Source: an uncultured Collinsella sp. (lineage in GTDB: Bacteria; Actinomycetota; Coriobacteriia; Coriobacteriales; Coriobacteriaceae). Taken from it: a DNA stretch of 31,105 bases. The stretch's first letter is position 1, and each line of letters begins with the position of its first letter. Under the pieces are notes generated by a model. The model searched no databases, was not told where the DNA came from, and worked only from the letters and a program-made list of their open reading frames with translations. The translations under genes were made by a program, and so were the position numbers. The DNA is taken from the NCBI GenBank assembly GCA_900759335.1, contig CAAEUX010000077.1:1-31105 (forward strand), read 5' to 3'. This document shows positions 8,563-16,289 of the stretch, piece by piece.

Positions 8563-8976
8563 ATGTCCGTAGGCGAGAACATAAGGCGGTACCGCAAGTC
8601 GCGCGGCATGACGCAGGCGCAGCTCGCCGAGGCGGTCGGCCTGACCGAGGGGGCCGTGCGCCACTACGAGAGCGGCATCCGCGCCGTGAAGCCCGAGCTG
8701 CTCGAGTCCATCTCCGCGGCGCTCGGCGTGTCCGTCAACGCCCTCAAGGATTACGGCGTCGAGACTGCGGGCGACCTCATGTCGCTGCTCGTGCGGCTCG
8801 AGGACTCCTTCGGCATCGTGCCCGCAGCCGACGGCACGGGCCTCTCCCTGAACCCCAAGGCGCCGCACGCGCCCAAAGCCGCGATGGCGATCGAACTGTG
8901 GGCAGAGAAGCGCGCGCAGCTCGAAAACGGCAAGATCGACGCCGACGAATACGAGGACTGGAAAGCCTCGCTGTAG
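8563..8976 (+). CDS. XRE-family transcriptional regulator of the island
   Basis: A 137-residue protein with a Cro/CI-type helix-turn-helix at residues 5-60 (IRRYRKSRGMTQAQLAEAVG, then LTEGAVRHYESG) and a C-terminal extension with no recognised domain. The start at 8563 is supported by AGGAGGAGGG four bases upstream. A longer frame from 8503 would begin inside the promoter. It is transcribed divergently from xis-int across an 82-base region beginning at the regulator's -35 box and carrying three matching operators, the usual layout for a repressor that maintains the integrated state. Repression of xis-int and of its own gene is inferred from operator position. No autocleavage (peptidase S24) domain is visible, so induction must work some other way. 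Confidence 0.85.
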   Translation: MSVGENIRRYRKSRGMTQAQLAEAVGLTEGAVRHYESGIRAVKPELLESISAALGVSVNALKDYGVETAGDLMSLLVRLEDSFGIVPAADGTGLSLNPKAPHAPKAAMAIELWAEKRAQLENGKIDADEYEDWKASL

Positions 8977-9594
8977 CGGCTCTCCGCATTTCGCGATCAA
9001 CGCAACCGAATCAGGACGGTGGACCAGGCGGCGAGCGCCGCTCGGGCCTGCGTAAGCTGAGTTTTTACTCCCCATTGCATGCCAAGGCATTTCCGGCGCA
9101 CCTGGGGAGTAAATGACGCGGTGGCTTACACGGCGGCACGCGGCAGTACGCCGCGGCATTTCCCCTGGTTACTCCCGTTTTCATTGAGGCGGCGAGATTC
9201 TTTACTCCCCATTAACCACCTGGGAAAACGCTGTGAGAAGACCGCCGAAAAGCCTATTGAGTTCGATTTGAGTTTCACAGGCCCCGAAACGGCCCCGTTT
9301 GGCTCTCGGAGACAAAAATCGCGCGTCTACTCACTTGGGATGAATCCTTACTCCCGTTCCTCCGAATGCCGCACCGTGCCTTGCCGTCTTGAAACACGGG
9401 GGAGTAAATTGCGAAATCGCAGGTGAAAGGGAGTAAAACGACAAAGAAAAAGCCTCCGTCCCAACGCGGGAACGGAGGCTCGGTTATCGTATTTACTCAC
9501 CAACATCGCTGGCGGCTTTGCCATGACTCTCGTACGAAACGAAACTCAGCGGCACAGTGCGGCACTCAAAAATGCAGGTCAGAACCCTATCAGC
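8977..9594. repeat. Non-coding island end with TTTACTCCC repeat cluster
   Basis: No credible gene in 618 bases. The stretch carries copies of TTTACTCCC or its complement at 9064 (+), 9104 (-), 9169 (+, TTACTCCC), 9201 (+), 9348 (+, TTACTCCC), 9400 (-), 9429 (-) and 9492 (+, TTTACTCAC). The copies at 9064 and 9104 form a 10-bp inverted repeat (TTTACTCCCC and GGGGAGTAAA) around a smaller inverted repeat, ATGCC-AA-GGCAT. Eight near-identical 8- or 9-mers in about 440 bases are far beyond chance. Position between an integrase gene and the likely guaA attachment site suggests arm-type integrase or excisionase sites. That role is inference. Confidence 0.7.
9442..9480 (-). terminator. Rho-independent terminator of guaA
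   Basis: AGCCTCCGT-CCC at 9451-9462 pairs with GGGAACGGAGGCT at 9468-9480 (one bulged A), loop AACGC. On the minus strand it is followed by a T-rich run (complement of 9443-9450). It lies 115 bases beyond the guaA stop, inside the repeat-bearing region. Confidence 0.85.
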
Positions 9595-11193
9595 CTATTC
9601 CCACTCGATCGTCGCGGGCGGCTTGGACGTGATGTCGTAGCACACGCGGTTGGCGCCGGGAACCTCGGCAACGATGCGGCCGGAGATGCGGGCAAGCACG
9701 TCGTAGGGCAGTTTGGCCCAGTCGGCTGTCATAGCGTCGCTGGACTCGACGGCGCGCAGGATGATCGGGCGCTGGTAGGTACGCTCGTCACCCATGACGC
9801 CGACGGACTTAATGTCGGGCAGGACCGCGAAATACTGCCAGCAGCTGTGCTCGGAGTTGCGCTCGCCGGTCTGCTCAAACAGACGCTGGTTGTAGGCATC
9901 GAGCTCCTCACGCACGATGGCGTCGGCGTTCTTGAGGATCTCGAGTTTCTCCTTGTCGACCGCGCCGATGATGCGGATGGCCAGACCCGGGCCCGGGAAA
10001 GGCTGACGGAACACGATGTGACCCGGCAGGCCCAGTGCCAGACCAAGCGCGCGGACCTCGTCCTTAAAGAAGTGATCGAGCGGCTCGATGAGGTCGAAGT
10101 GCACGCCCTCGGGGAACGGGATCAGGTTGTGGTGGCTCTTGATGGTGGCCGTCTTGCCGCCCGTCTTGCGAGCGCCGGACTCGATGATGTCGGGGTAGAT
10201 GGTGCCCTGAGCCAGATACTTGACCGGCTTGCCATCGGTCTCGAGCTGCTGCGCCACGGCGAAGAACTCTTTCCAGAACTGCGTACCGATGATGCGGCGC
10301 TTCTCCTCGGGCTCGGTCACGCCGGCCAGAAGCTCGGCGTAGCGGTCCTCGGCGTGGACGTGGATAAAGTCGACGTCAAACTGCTTGGTGAAGACCTCCT
10401 CCACCTGCTCGGGCTCGCCCTTACGCAGCAGGCCGTGGTTGATGAACACGCACGTCATCTGCTTGCCCACGGCGCGGGCGCCCAGCGCGGCCACGACGGA
10501 GGAGTCGACGCCGCCGGACAGGGCCAGAATCACGCGGTCGTTGCCGACCTTCTCGCGGAACTCGGCCGTCATGGTCTCGACCAGGTTGTCCATGCTCCAG
10601 TTGGGCTCCAGGCCGCAAATCTCAAACAGGAAGTTGCTCAGCAGCTGCTGACCATACTCGGAGTGCTTGACCTCGGGGTGGAACTGCGTGGTGAAGATCT
10701 TGCGCTCGGGGCACTCCATGGCAGCAACCGGGCACACGTCGGTGCTGGCGGTAACGGTAAAGCCCTCGGGCACCTCGGAAACGGCGTCGCGATGGCTCAT
10801 CCACACAGTCTGCTCCATGGGCGTGGAGTTAAAGAGCTTGGCGCCGGCCGTGCGCGTGATGGTGGCGCGGCCGTACTCGCCCACCTCGGAGTGGCCGACC
10901 TTGCCGCCGAGCGTCACGGCCGTGATCTGATGGCCGTAGCAAAAGCCCAGGACGGGAAGGCCCAGGTCAAAGATGGCGGGATCGATGGACGGAGCGTCCT
11001 CGGCATACACGGAAGCCGGGCCGCCGGAAAGGATGAGCGCAGAGGCGTTCATCTCGCGAATCTCGTCGGCCGAGATGTCGCAGGGGACGATCTCGGAATA
11101 CACGTTGAGGTCGCGGACGCGACGGGCAATGAGCTGACCGTACTGCGCACCAAAGTCGAGTACGAGGACCTTTGCGGAAGCCTTTTGATCCAT
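9595..11193 (-). CDS. guaA: GMP synthase (glutamine-hydrolysing)
   Basis: A 532-residue two-domain enzyme that amidates XMP to GMP with glutamine and ATP, the last step of guanine nucleotide synthesis in the cytoplasm. The N-terminal class I glutamine amidotransferase has Cys85 (GFCYGHQ), His172 and Glu174 (FHPE). The ATP pyrophosphatase P-loop SGGVDSS is at 226-232. The C-terminal dimerisation domain has the PGPGLAIRI motif and ends KPPATIEWE, the usual terminus. The start at 11193 (MDQK) is chosen because GAGGGAG lies five bases upstream. An upstream GTG-type extension adds only 12 unlike residues. The gene is intact, although its 3' end abuts the putative island: AGCCTATT spans the stop codon. 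Confidence 0.98.
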   Translation of the reverse strand: MDQKASAKVLVLDFGAQYGQLIARRVRDLNVYSEIVPCDISADEIREMNASALILSGGPASVYAEDAPSIDPAIFDLGLPVLGFCYGHQITAVTLGGKVGHSEVGEYGRATITRTAGAKLFNSTPMEQTVWMSHRDAVSEVPEGFTVTASTDVCPVAAMECPERKIFTTQFHPEVKHSEYGQQLLSNFLFEICGLEPNWSMDNLVETMTAEFREKVGNDRVILALSGGVDSSVVAALGARAVGKQMTCVFINHGLLRKGEPEQVEEVFTKQFDVDFIHVHAEDRYAELLAGVTEPEEKRRIIGTQFWKEFFAVAQQLETDGKPVKYLAQGTIYPDIIESGARKTGGKTATIKSHHNLIPFPEGVHFDLIEPLDHFFKDEVRALGLALGLPGHIVFRQPFPGPGLAIRIIGAVDKEKLEILKNADAIVREELDAYNQRLFEQTGERNSEHSCWQYFAVLPDIKSVGVMGDERTYQRPIILRAVESSDAMTADWAKLPYDVLARISGRIVAEVPGANRVCYDITSKPPATIEWE

Positions 11194-11460
11194 GGTTCTC
11201 CCTCTTGTTGGCGGGGAGCCGGTGCCCACCCGCGTGAATGAACGAAAATAACCTCCATAGTGTACACGTTATATGGGGTTTCTCGTCCCTCGCAGCCATC
11301 AGCGCACGGCAAACGCACGACCTGGGCCCCTATTTGACGGCAATTGAAGTGTTACCAAGCGTTACCGATGATGTAATACGTTTGAACATTGGACGCCCTG
11401 TGCCACAATACTGCCGAACGACTCCGCCTCTGTGGCGGCAAATACGATAGGAATACCAGC
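11194..11460. promoter_or_regulatory. Divergent guaA / asparaginase promoter region
   Basis: 267 bases between divergent genes with no reading frame worth calling. For the asparaginase, TTGAAC followed 16 bases later by CACAAT is a weak promoter candidate (about 11382-11410). Two GTTACC direct repeats stand just upstream (11350-11368). The guaA side has TACACT and TATAAC elements near 11255-11275. No purine riboswitch fold was recognised. Confidence 0.4.
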
Positions 11461-12474
11461 ATGAAGCGCATCCTTCTCATCGCCACGGGCGGCACCATCG
11501 CATCGACCGAGGACGGCAACGGCCTCTCCCCCGCCCTGACCGGTGAGGAGCTCGCCCAGAGCGTCCCCGAGATCTCGGGCCTCTGCGAGCTCAACGTCGT
11601 GCAGCCCATGAACATCGACAGCACCAATATGCGCCCGAGCGACTGGATGCGTATCCGCGACGTCATCGTCGAGGGCTATGCCGACCACGACGGCTTCGTG
11701 ATTCTGCACGGCACCGACACCATGAGCTACACCGCAGCAGCGCTTTCCTACCTGATTCAGGACAGCCCCAAGCCCATCGTGCTCACCGGCTCGCAAAAGC
11801 CCATGGGCAATCCCTTTACCGATGCCAAACTTAATCTGTACCAGAGCCTGCTCTATGCGCTCGACGAGCATTCGCACGACGTCTCGATCGTGTTTGGCGG
11901 CGTCGCCATTGCCGGCACGCGCGCCCGCAAGCAGCGCACCATGAGCTTTAACGCGTTCATTAGCGTCAACTATCCGCCCATCGCCTATATCCGCAACGAC
12001 CGCATCGTGCGCAATGGGCTTCACGGCACGCATCAGGGCGAAAACCCGGTGCGTTTCTACGACAGCATCGACCCGCACGTATTTGTACTCAAGCTTACGC
12101 CCGGCGTAAACCCGGGCATCCTCGACGCCCTTGCCGATAGCTACGATGCTGTAATCCTTGAGACCTTTGGCATTGGCGGTATCCCCGAGTTTGGTGAGTC
12201 GGGCGAGTCGTTCCAAGAGGCTATTTTCCGCTGGGTCGATTCGGGCCGCACTGTCGTTATGACCACGCAGGTCCCCGAAGAGGGCCTCGATCTGGGCGTT
12301 TATGAGGTCGGCCGTGCTTACGCCGATCATCCGGGTATTCTGCGCGGCGATGACATGACCACCGAGACGCTCGTGGCCAAGACCATGTGGGCACTCGGCC
12401 AGTCACGCGATGCCGCCGAAATCCAGCGCCTGTTCTACAGCCAAGTCAACCACGACCGCATCCCGATGGCGTAA
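11461..12474 (+). CDS. ansA: Type I L-asparaginase (cytoplasmic)
   Basis: A 337-residue enzyme hydrolysing L-asparagine to aspartate and ammonia. The nucleophile Thr12 sits in ATGGTIAST, and the second catalytic cluster is HGTDTMSYTA with Thr85 and Asp86. Lys157 (in RARKQRTMSFNAF) completes the set. No signal peptide, so it is the cytoplasmic type I rather than the secreted high-affinity type II form. The start at 11461 is preceded by AGGA eight bases upstream and begins directly with the domain. A longer upstream reading adds 24 unlike residues. It stands alone, divergent from guaA and convergent with a small HTH gene. Confidence 0.93.
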   Translation: MKRILLIATGGTIASTEDGNGLSPALTGEELAQSVPEISGLCELNVVQPMNIDSTNMRPSDWMRIRDVIVEGYADHDGFVILHGTDTMSYTAAALSYLIQDSPKPIVLTGSQKPMGNPFTDAKLNLYQSLLYALDEHSHDVSIVFGGVAIAGTRARKQRTMSFNAFISVNYPPIAYIRNDRIVRNGLHGTHQGENPVRFYDSIDPHVFVLKLTPGVNPGILDALADSYDAVILETFGIGGIPEFGESGESFQEAIFRWVDSGRTVVMTTQVPEEGLDLGVYEVGRAYADHPGILRGDDMTTETLVAKTMWALGQSRDAAEIQRLFYSQVNHDRIPMA

Positions 12475-12496
12475 TTCAGCTGTCGGCGGGTATCCC

Positions 12497-12715
12497 CTAT
12501 TCGATACCCTCGAGAAGCTCTGACACCGTCATGCCGAGTGCGGGTGCGATCTTAAATAGAACCTTGAGCGTGAAATTTGCCGTCCCATCTTCGATTCGGT
12601 CGAGGTAGGGGCGGCTGATTCCTGTCGCCACACAAAAATCAACCTTGGAGATACCAAGGTCCCTGCGTGTCTCTTCGACCCGCCTGCCAAGAATCTGTTT
12701 CGCACGTTCGTCCAT
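12497..12715 (-). CDS. Small XRE-family HTH regulator
   Basis: A 72-residue protein that is essentially one Cro/CI helix-turn-helix: VEETRRDLGISKVDFCVATG and SRPYLDRIEDGTANFTLKVL, then LGMTVSELL. Such single-domain XRE proteins act as dimeric repressors. The start ATG at 12715 lacks a clear Shine-Dalgarno sequence. It faces the 129-residue orphan gene across a perfect 24-bp palindrome, its probable operator. A short inverted repeat GGGTATC / GATACCC (12488-12509) overlaps its stop codon and may separate it from the convergent asparaginase gene. Confidence 0.85.
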   Translation of the reverse strand: MDERAKQILGRRVEETRRDLGISKVDFCVATGISRPYLDRIEDGTANFTLKVLFKIAPALGMTVSELLEGIE

Positions 12716-12744
12716 GCAGCCGAGTTTGAAATGGAGCCGAACAT

Positions 12745-12768
12745 AAACGTAAACTATAGTTTACGTTT
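12745..12768. promoter_or_regulatory. Perfect 24-bp palindrome, probable operator
   Basis: Half AAACGTAAACTA (12745-12756) is followed directly by its exact complement TAGTTTACGTTT (12757-12768). The centre provides TATAGT, a five-of-six -10 box, on both strands (12755-12760 plus, 12758-12753 minus). The palindrome thus sits on overlapping divergent promoters for the HTH regulator and the 129-residue gene. Confidence 0.85.
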
Positions 12769-12791
12769 TGCCGAATACACAGGAGTTTTCT

Positions 12792-13181
12792 ATGTCGGGT
12801 TCTTCAGTCCGCATGTACCGAGCCACGCTTCGCACAAGCAGCGAACCGCCCAAGCTCGTCGTCGTTGAAGCTGAATGCCTTTCGCCCGATGAGCGCACAG
12901 CATTTGCATTGCTATCAAGTCGCGTCGCCGCCGTTCTGGTCCCTTGCCCGGCGCAAGGTGAACTTGCCATCCAATGCCAAGCGCACAGCTGCTCGCTCAA
13001 TCAGGCTGTCGTAATCGCAACCAGCCAACGTGGCCTGCCACTCCTTTTAGAAGCCGGTATCGCACTTGCCCTTCGCGGCGCCGGATACGAAAACGAGGCC
13101 GCCGCCGACATGGTCTTTAAACCACGATCGAGCGGCGGCCTCGCAGCAGCCATTGAATATGCGTGCAGGCTCGTTGCCTAA
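12792..13181 (+). CDS. Orphan 129-residue protein, unknown function
   Basis: Not recognised. The start at 12792 is supported by AGGAG seven bases upstream. The protein is soluble, Ala-rich, with six cysteines spread over the first two thirds (including PCPAQGE and CQAHSC) but no spacing typical of iron-sulfur or zinc binding. The middle (LNQAVVIATSQRGLPLLLEAG) reads like alternating beta strands and helices, and the end (FKPRSSGGLAAAIEYACRL) resembles a terminal helix. It is divergent from a single-domain XRE repressor over a 24-bp palindrome, so it is probably controlled by that repressor. Downstream it converges with a membrane protein gene ten bases away, with no clear terminator between. 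Confidence 0.7.
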   Translation: MSGSSVRMYRATLRTSSEPPKLVVVEAECLSPDERTAFALLSSRVAAVLVPCPAQGELAIQCQAHSCSLNQAVVIATSQRGLPLLLEAGIALALRGAGYENEAAADMVFKPRSSGGLAAAIEYACRLVA

Positions 13182-13190
13182 AAGGACAAG

Positions 13191-13574
13191 CTAGAAACCA
13201 AAGCCAAAGCCCGTTCCAGTAATCGCCGAATACATAAAGTAGACGTTGATTACGTTGAGGAACACGCCCGTGATGCAGCCGTTGCGCAGGTAGCGCTCGC
13301 ACGCAAGACGTGCCATCACAGCGGAGTCCTCGTTGTTCTTTGCCTGGCGTCCCGCCGTAAAGTACGTCGCCACGCTCAGCAGCAGGTTGAGCACCGGCAG
13401 TGCCAGCAGCTCGTAGCTCTTACCCCAGCGCGTCACCTCGCCGGCGGCGTTAAACTTCGTTGCCACCTCGGGGCCAATGTTGGGGATAACACACGCTGCA
13501 ACCACCAGCGGAATCACCGCAAGTACGAGCAGCGCGATGCCCATGTAGCCGGCTTTTTTGCCATATTTAAACAT
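13191..13574 (-). CDS. DUF1648-like small membrane protein
   Basis: A 127-residue integral membrane protein. Hydrophobic segments are at about residues 11-32, 55-73 and 98-120. The extracytoplasmic loop between the first two (NIGPEVATKFNAAGEVTRWGKSYELLALP) matches the pattern of DUF1648, found in SdpI-type immunity and related membrane proteins: a Pro/Asn-led strand, FNAAGE, then W-G-K. The protein is shorter than SdpI and ends in a Gly/Phe tail. AAGGA nine bases upstream supports the start. It lies 11 bases downstream of ychF on the same strand and is probably co-transcribed. Function is unknown. Confidence 0.68.
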   Translation of the reverse strand: MFKYGKKAGYMGIALLVLAVIPLVVAACVIPNIGPEVATKFNAAGEVTRWGKSYELLALPVLNLLLSVATYFTAGRQAKNNEDSAVMARLACERYLRNGCITGVFLNVINVYFMYSAITGTGFGFGF

Positions 13575-13585
13575 ATGCGTCGTCC

Positions 13586-14662
13586 TTACACGTTAAAGCG
13601 GAAGTGCACGACGTCGCCATCGGCCATGACATAGTCCTTGCCCTCAATGCGCAGCTTGCCGGCGGCCTTGGCGCCCTGCTCGCCGCCGAGCTCGATGTAG
13701 TCGTCATAGCCAATAACCTCGGCCTTAATAAAGCCGCGTTCAAAATCGGTGTGGATGACGCCGGCGGCCTGCGGGGCGGTCGCGCCCTGACGCACCGTCC
13801 AAGCCTTGACCTCCATCTCGCCGGCCGTAAAGAACGACTGCAGGCCGAGCAGCTTGTAGGCCGCCTGCGCAAGCACGTCCAGACCGGGCTGCTCCAGGCC
13901 CAGGCTCTCCAGGTAGTCGGCGGCGTCCTCGGGATCGAGCTCGGAAAGCTCGGCCTCGATCTTGGCGCAGATGGGTAGCGGCTTGACACCGTCGATGGGC
14001 GCCAAATCGTCGTTGAGCATATCCTCGTCCACGTTGGCCACATACAGGATGGGCTTCATGGTGAGCAGGAACAGGCCCTTGGCGGCAGCACGCTCCTCGT
14101 CGGTCATCTCCATGGACGCGGCGCGCTTGCCCTCGTTGAGCCAGGCAAGCAGGCGCTTGGCCACCTCGAACTTGGGCATGAGCTCCTTGTCGCGCTTGGC
14201 CTCCTTCTCGAGCTTGGGCAGTTGCTTCTCGAGCGTGCCCATGTCGGCCAGGATGAGCTCGGTCATGATGGTGTCGGCGTCACCGGCGGGGTCGACGAAC
14301 TCGCCCGTGCGGCCCACCTCACGCATAACGTTGGGGTCCTTAAAGTAGCGCACGACCTCGCAGATGGCGTCGGTCTCGCGGATGTTTGCCAAGAACTGGT
14401 TGCCCAGGCCCTCGCCCTCGTTGGCGCCCTTCACCAGGCCAGCGATGTCGACGAACTCGACCGTAGCCGGCACAATACGGCCGGGGTTGACGATGTCGGC
14501 GAGCTTTTGCAGGCGGCTATCGGGCACGTCGACGATACCCACGTTGGGGTCGATCGTGGCAAACGGGTAGTTGGCGGCAAGGCCGGTCTTTTTGGTAAGC
14601 GCGGTGAACAACGTCGACTTGCCCACGTTGGGCAGGCCCACGATACCGATGGAAAGGGACAC
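13586..14662 (-). CDS. ychF: YchF/OLA1-type ribosome-associated ATPase
   Basis: A 358-residue Obg-family P-loop protein, near the usual 363. The G1 motif GLPNVGKS is at residues 9-16, the G3 region is DIAGLVKGA, and the G4 position reads NVDE instead of NKxD, the signature of YchF proteins that prefer ATP over GTP. The C-terminal TGS domain ends in DYVMADGDVVHFRFNV. Known members bind ribosomes and are linked to stress responses. The start is taken as the GTG at 14662, because AAAGGAG lies six bases upstream and the protein then begins SLSIGIVGLPNVGKS like its homologues. An ATG at 14698 would add 12 unlike residues and contain the ribosome site. A minus-strand TATACT (14705-14700) could be its -10 box. 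Confidence 0.95.
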   Translation of the reverse strand: MSLSIGIVGLPNVGKSTLFTALTKKTGLAANYPFATIDPNVGIVDVPDSRLQKLADIVNPGRIVPATVEFVDIAGLVKGANEGEGLGNQFLANIRETDAICEVVRYFKDPNVMREVGRTGEFVDPAGDADTIMTELILADMGTLEKQLPKLEKEAKRDKELMPKFEVAKRLLAWLNEGKRAASMEMTDEERAAAKGLFLLTMKPILYVANVDEDMLNDDLAPIDGVKPLPICAKIEAELSELDPEDAADYLESLGLEQPGLDVLAQAAYKLLGLQSFFTAGEMEVKAWTVRQGATAPQAAGVIHTDFERGFIKAEVIGYDDYIELGGEQGAKAAGKLRIEGKDYVMADGDVVHFRFNV

Positions 14663-14705
14663 GACAGCTCCTTTTGGTACAGGTACTTCAAACTTCATAA
14701 GTATA

Positions 14706-14749
14706 GCGCCGCCGCAGCATCCGGGCGAATCCGGACACCGCGGCGGCGC
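14706..14749. other. GC-rich hairpin between GH4 gene and ychF
   Basis: GCGCCGCCGC (14706-14715) and GCGGCGGCGC (14740-14749) form a perfect 10-bp stem with a 24-base loop. It lies downstream of the GH4 stop but has no T-run on the minus strand, so it is either a weak terminator or an RNA-stabilising hairpin. Confidence 0.55.
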
Positions 14750-14789
14750 AAATGAAGCAGAGATGCGTGAGGGTTCGAGACAGCAGTTC

Positions 14790-16133
14790 TTACTTAAGCT
14801 CGGGCCAGAAATCCTTGTTGGCCTCGATGAGCTCGTCCAGGATCTGCTTAGCAACGCTTGCCGAAGGAATGGTCTTGGAGAGCGTGAGCGCCTGCCAGAG
14901 CTTCTGGTAGCTGCCCTCGACCCAAGCCTGGACAACGAGCTTCTCGACGGAAACCTGCTGCTCCATCAGGCCCTTCTGGAACTGCGGGATCGGGCCCTGG
15001 CAAATCTTCTCAAAGCCGTTGGAACCGACGATGCAAGGCACCTCGACCATGGCCGTCGGGTCGAAGTTGGGCACAGCACCATCGTTGGGGACGATCAGCA
15101 GGAAGCGCTCGAGCGTGTTCTCGGCCAGCGCGCAGGCAAGGTCGACGATGTAGTTGGCGTGTACGTCGGGCTCAAAGCCGCCGTCCTTGGCAGTACCCTT
15201 GGCGATGATGTCGCGGCAAGCGCCAAAGACCTTCTTCTCGCGGCCGTCCATAACCTCATTGGCGCGAGTGTAGTTGGGGTCAGACGTCTCGACAACATAG
15301 TCCGGGTACAGGTAGTACTTGAGGTAGGTGTTGGGAATCGTCTCGGGATCGACAGCATAGACATCCTTGGCCTTGCCGAAGGTGTGAATCCAGCTCTCCT
15401 CGACATGCTGCTCCTTACCGGCCTCGTGCTCGATGCCGTCCAGGTAGCCGTTCTTAGCCATGTGCTCCTTAATCTGCGGCATGAGGTCGTTGCCGTCCTT
15501 GTCGTAGATCTTGCTCCACCAACCAAAGTGGTTGAGGCCGTAGTAGCTGTACTGCAGCTCGCGACGATCCTTGATGCCGCACATACGGCTCATCTTATCC
15601 ATGAGGTCGATCGGCATGTCGCAGATGTTGATGATGCGGCTGTTGGGGCGCAGCACGCGGCAGGCCTCGGCGACGATGGCCGCGGGGTTGGAGTAGTTGA
15701 GCATCCAGGCGTTGGGGCTGTACTTCTCCATGTAGTCGAGGATCTCGATGACACCACCGATGGAGCGCATGCCGTAGGCGATACCGCCGGCACCGCAGGT
15801 CTCTTGGCCAACGCAGCCGTACTTGAGAGGAATCTTCTCGTCGAGCTCACGCATGGCGTACAGGCCGACGCGGATGTGGGCAAGCACGAAGTCGGTCCCG
15901 GTGAATGCGGTCTCGGGGTCGGTGGTGTAGCTAAACTCAACCTCGGGAGCGTTCTCGTGGAAGTAGATCTCGCAGGCCTTTGCCACGATCTCCTGGCGCT
16001 CGGCGTTGTTGTCGTAGAAGGTCACCTTGTTGACCGGGAAGCGGTCGCGCTCCTCGAGCAGCATCAGGGCAATGCCCGGGGTAAAGGTGGAGCCACCGCC
16101 GGCAATGGTCACGGCATAGTTCTTCTTGGACAT
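14790..16133 (-). CDS. glvA: 6-phospho-alpha-glucosidase (glycoside hydrolase family 4)
   Basis: A 447-residue NAD+- and Mn2+-dependent enzyme that splits maltose-6'-phosphate and related phospho-alpha-glucosides to glucose and glucose-6-phosphate. The Rossmann start AGGGSTFTPG is at residues 11-20 and the YSNPAAI motif is at 147-153. The metal ligands Cys171 (CDMP) and His202 (NHFGW), with catalytic Asp172, fall at the same numbers as in Bacillus GlvA. GAGGAGG six bases before the ATG supports the start. It lies 156 bases downstream of the EIICB gene, which would import and phosphorylate its substrate. The gap contains a 12-bp hairpin that may set the ratio of the two products. A beta-specific GH4 is less likely given the GlvA-like motifs. 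Confidence 0.93.
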   Translation of the reverse strand: MSKKNYAVTIAGGGSTFTPGIALMLLEERDRFPVNKVTFYDNNAERQEIVAKACEIYFHENAPEVEFSYTTDPETAFTGTDFVLAHIRVGLYAMRELDEKIPLKYGCVGQETCGAGGIAYGMRSIGGVIEILDYMEKYSPNAWMLNYSNPAAIVAEACRVLRPNSRIINICDMPIDLMDKMSRMCGIKDRRELQYSYYGLNHFGWWSKIYDKDGNDLMPQIKEHMAKNGYLDGIEHEAGKEQHVEESWIHTFGKAKDVYAVDPETIPNTYLKYYLYPDYVVETSDPNYTRANEVMDGREKKVFGACRDIIAKGTAKDGGFEPDVHANYIVDLACALAENTLERFLLIVPNDGAVPNFDPTAMVEVPCIVGSNGFEKICQGPIPQFQKGLMEQQVSVEKLVVQAWVEGSYQKLWQALTLSKTIPSASVAKQILDELIEANKDFWPELK

Positions 16134-16231
16134 GATGTCCTCCTCATTCTGGCCGCTTGCTCAATCCGTCCCCGCACGCGGCCTTGCGCGGTTTGGAATT
16201 GTTACCTAGAAGTGGAGTTTTTTATCTCTAG

Positions 16232-16271
16232 AATCGGCCTTGCGGTGCATACCGGCTCTGCAAGGCCGATT
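16232..16271. other. Intercistronic hairpin between EIICB and GH4 genes
   Basis: AATCGGCCTTGC (16232-16243) pairs perfectly with GCAAGGCCGATT (16260-16271) over 12 bp with a 16-base loop. On the transcribed minus strand no U-run follows directly (an A-rich run does), so partial termination or mRNA protection downstream of the EIICB message is more likely than full termination. Confidence 0.6.
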
Positions 16272-16289
16272 GTTTCGATGGACGATGGT

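Noticed and set aside
9064..9500. CRISPR-like array
   Set aside because: Repeats are only 8-10 bases, irregularly spaced and in both orientations, with no Cas genes.
9523..11241. 572-codon plus-strand frame opposite guaA
   Set aside because: guaA has every expected motif. The antisense translation is His/Gly/Val-rich without recognisable features.
11194..11460. Guanine riboswitch before guaA
   Set aside because: No three-way junction with the conserved loop sequences could be recognised in the leader.
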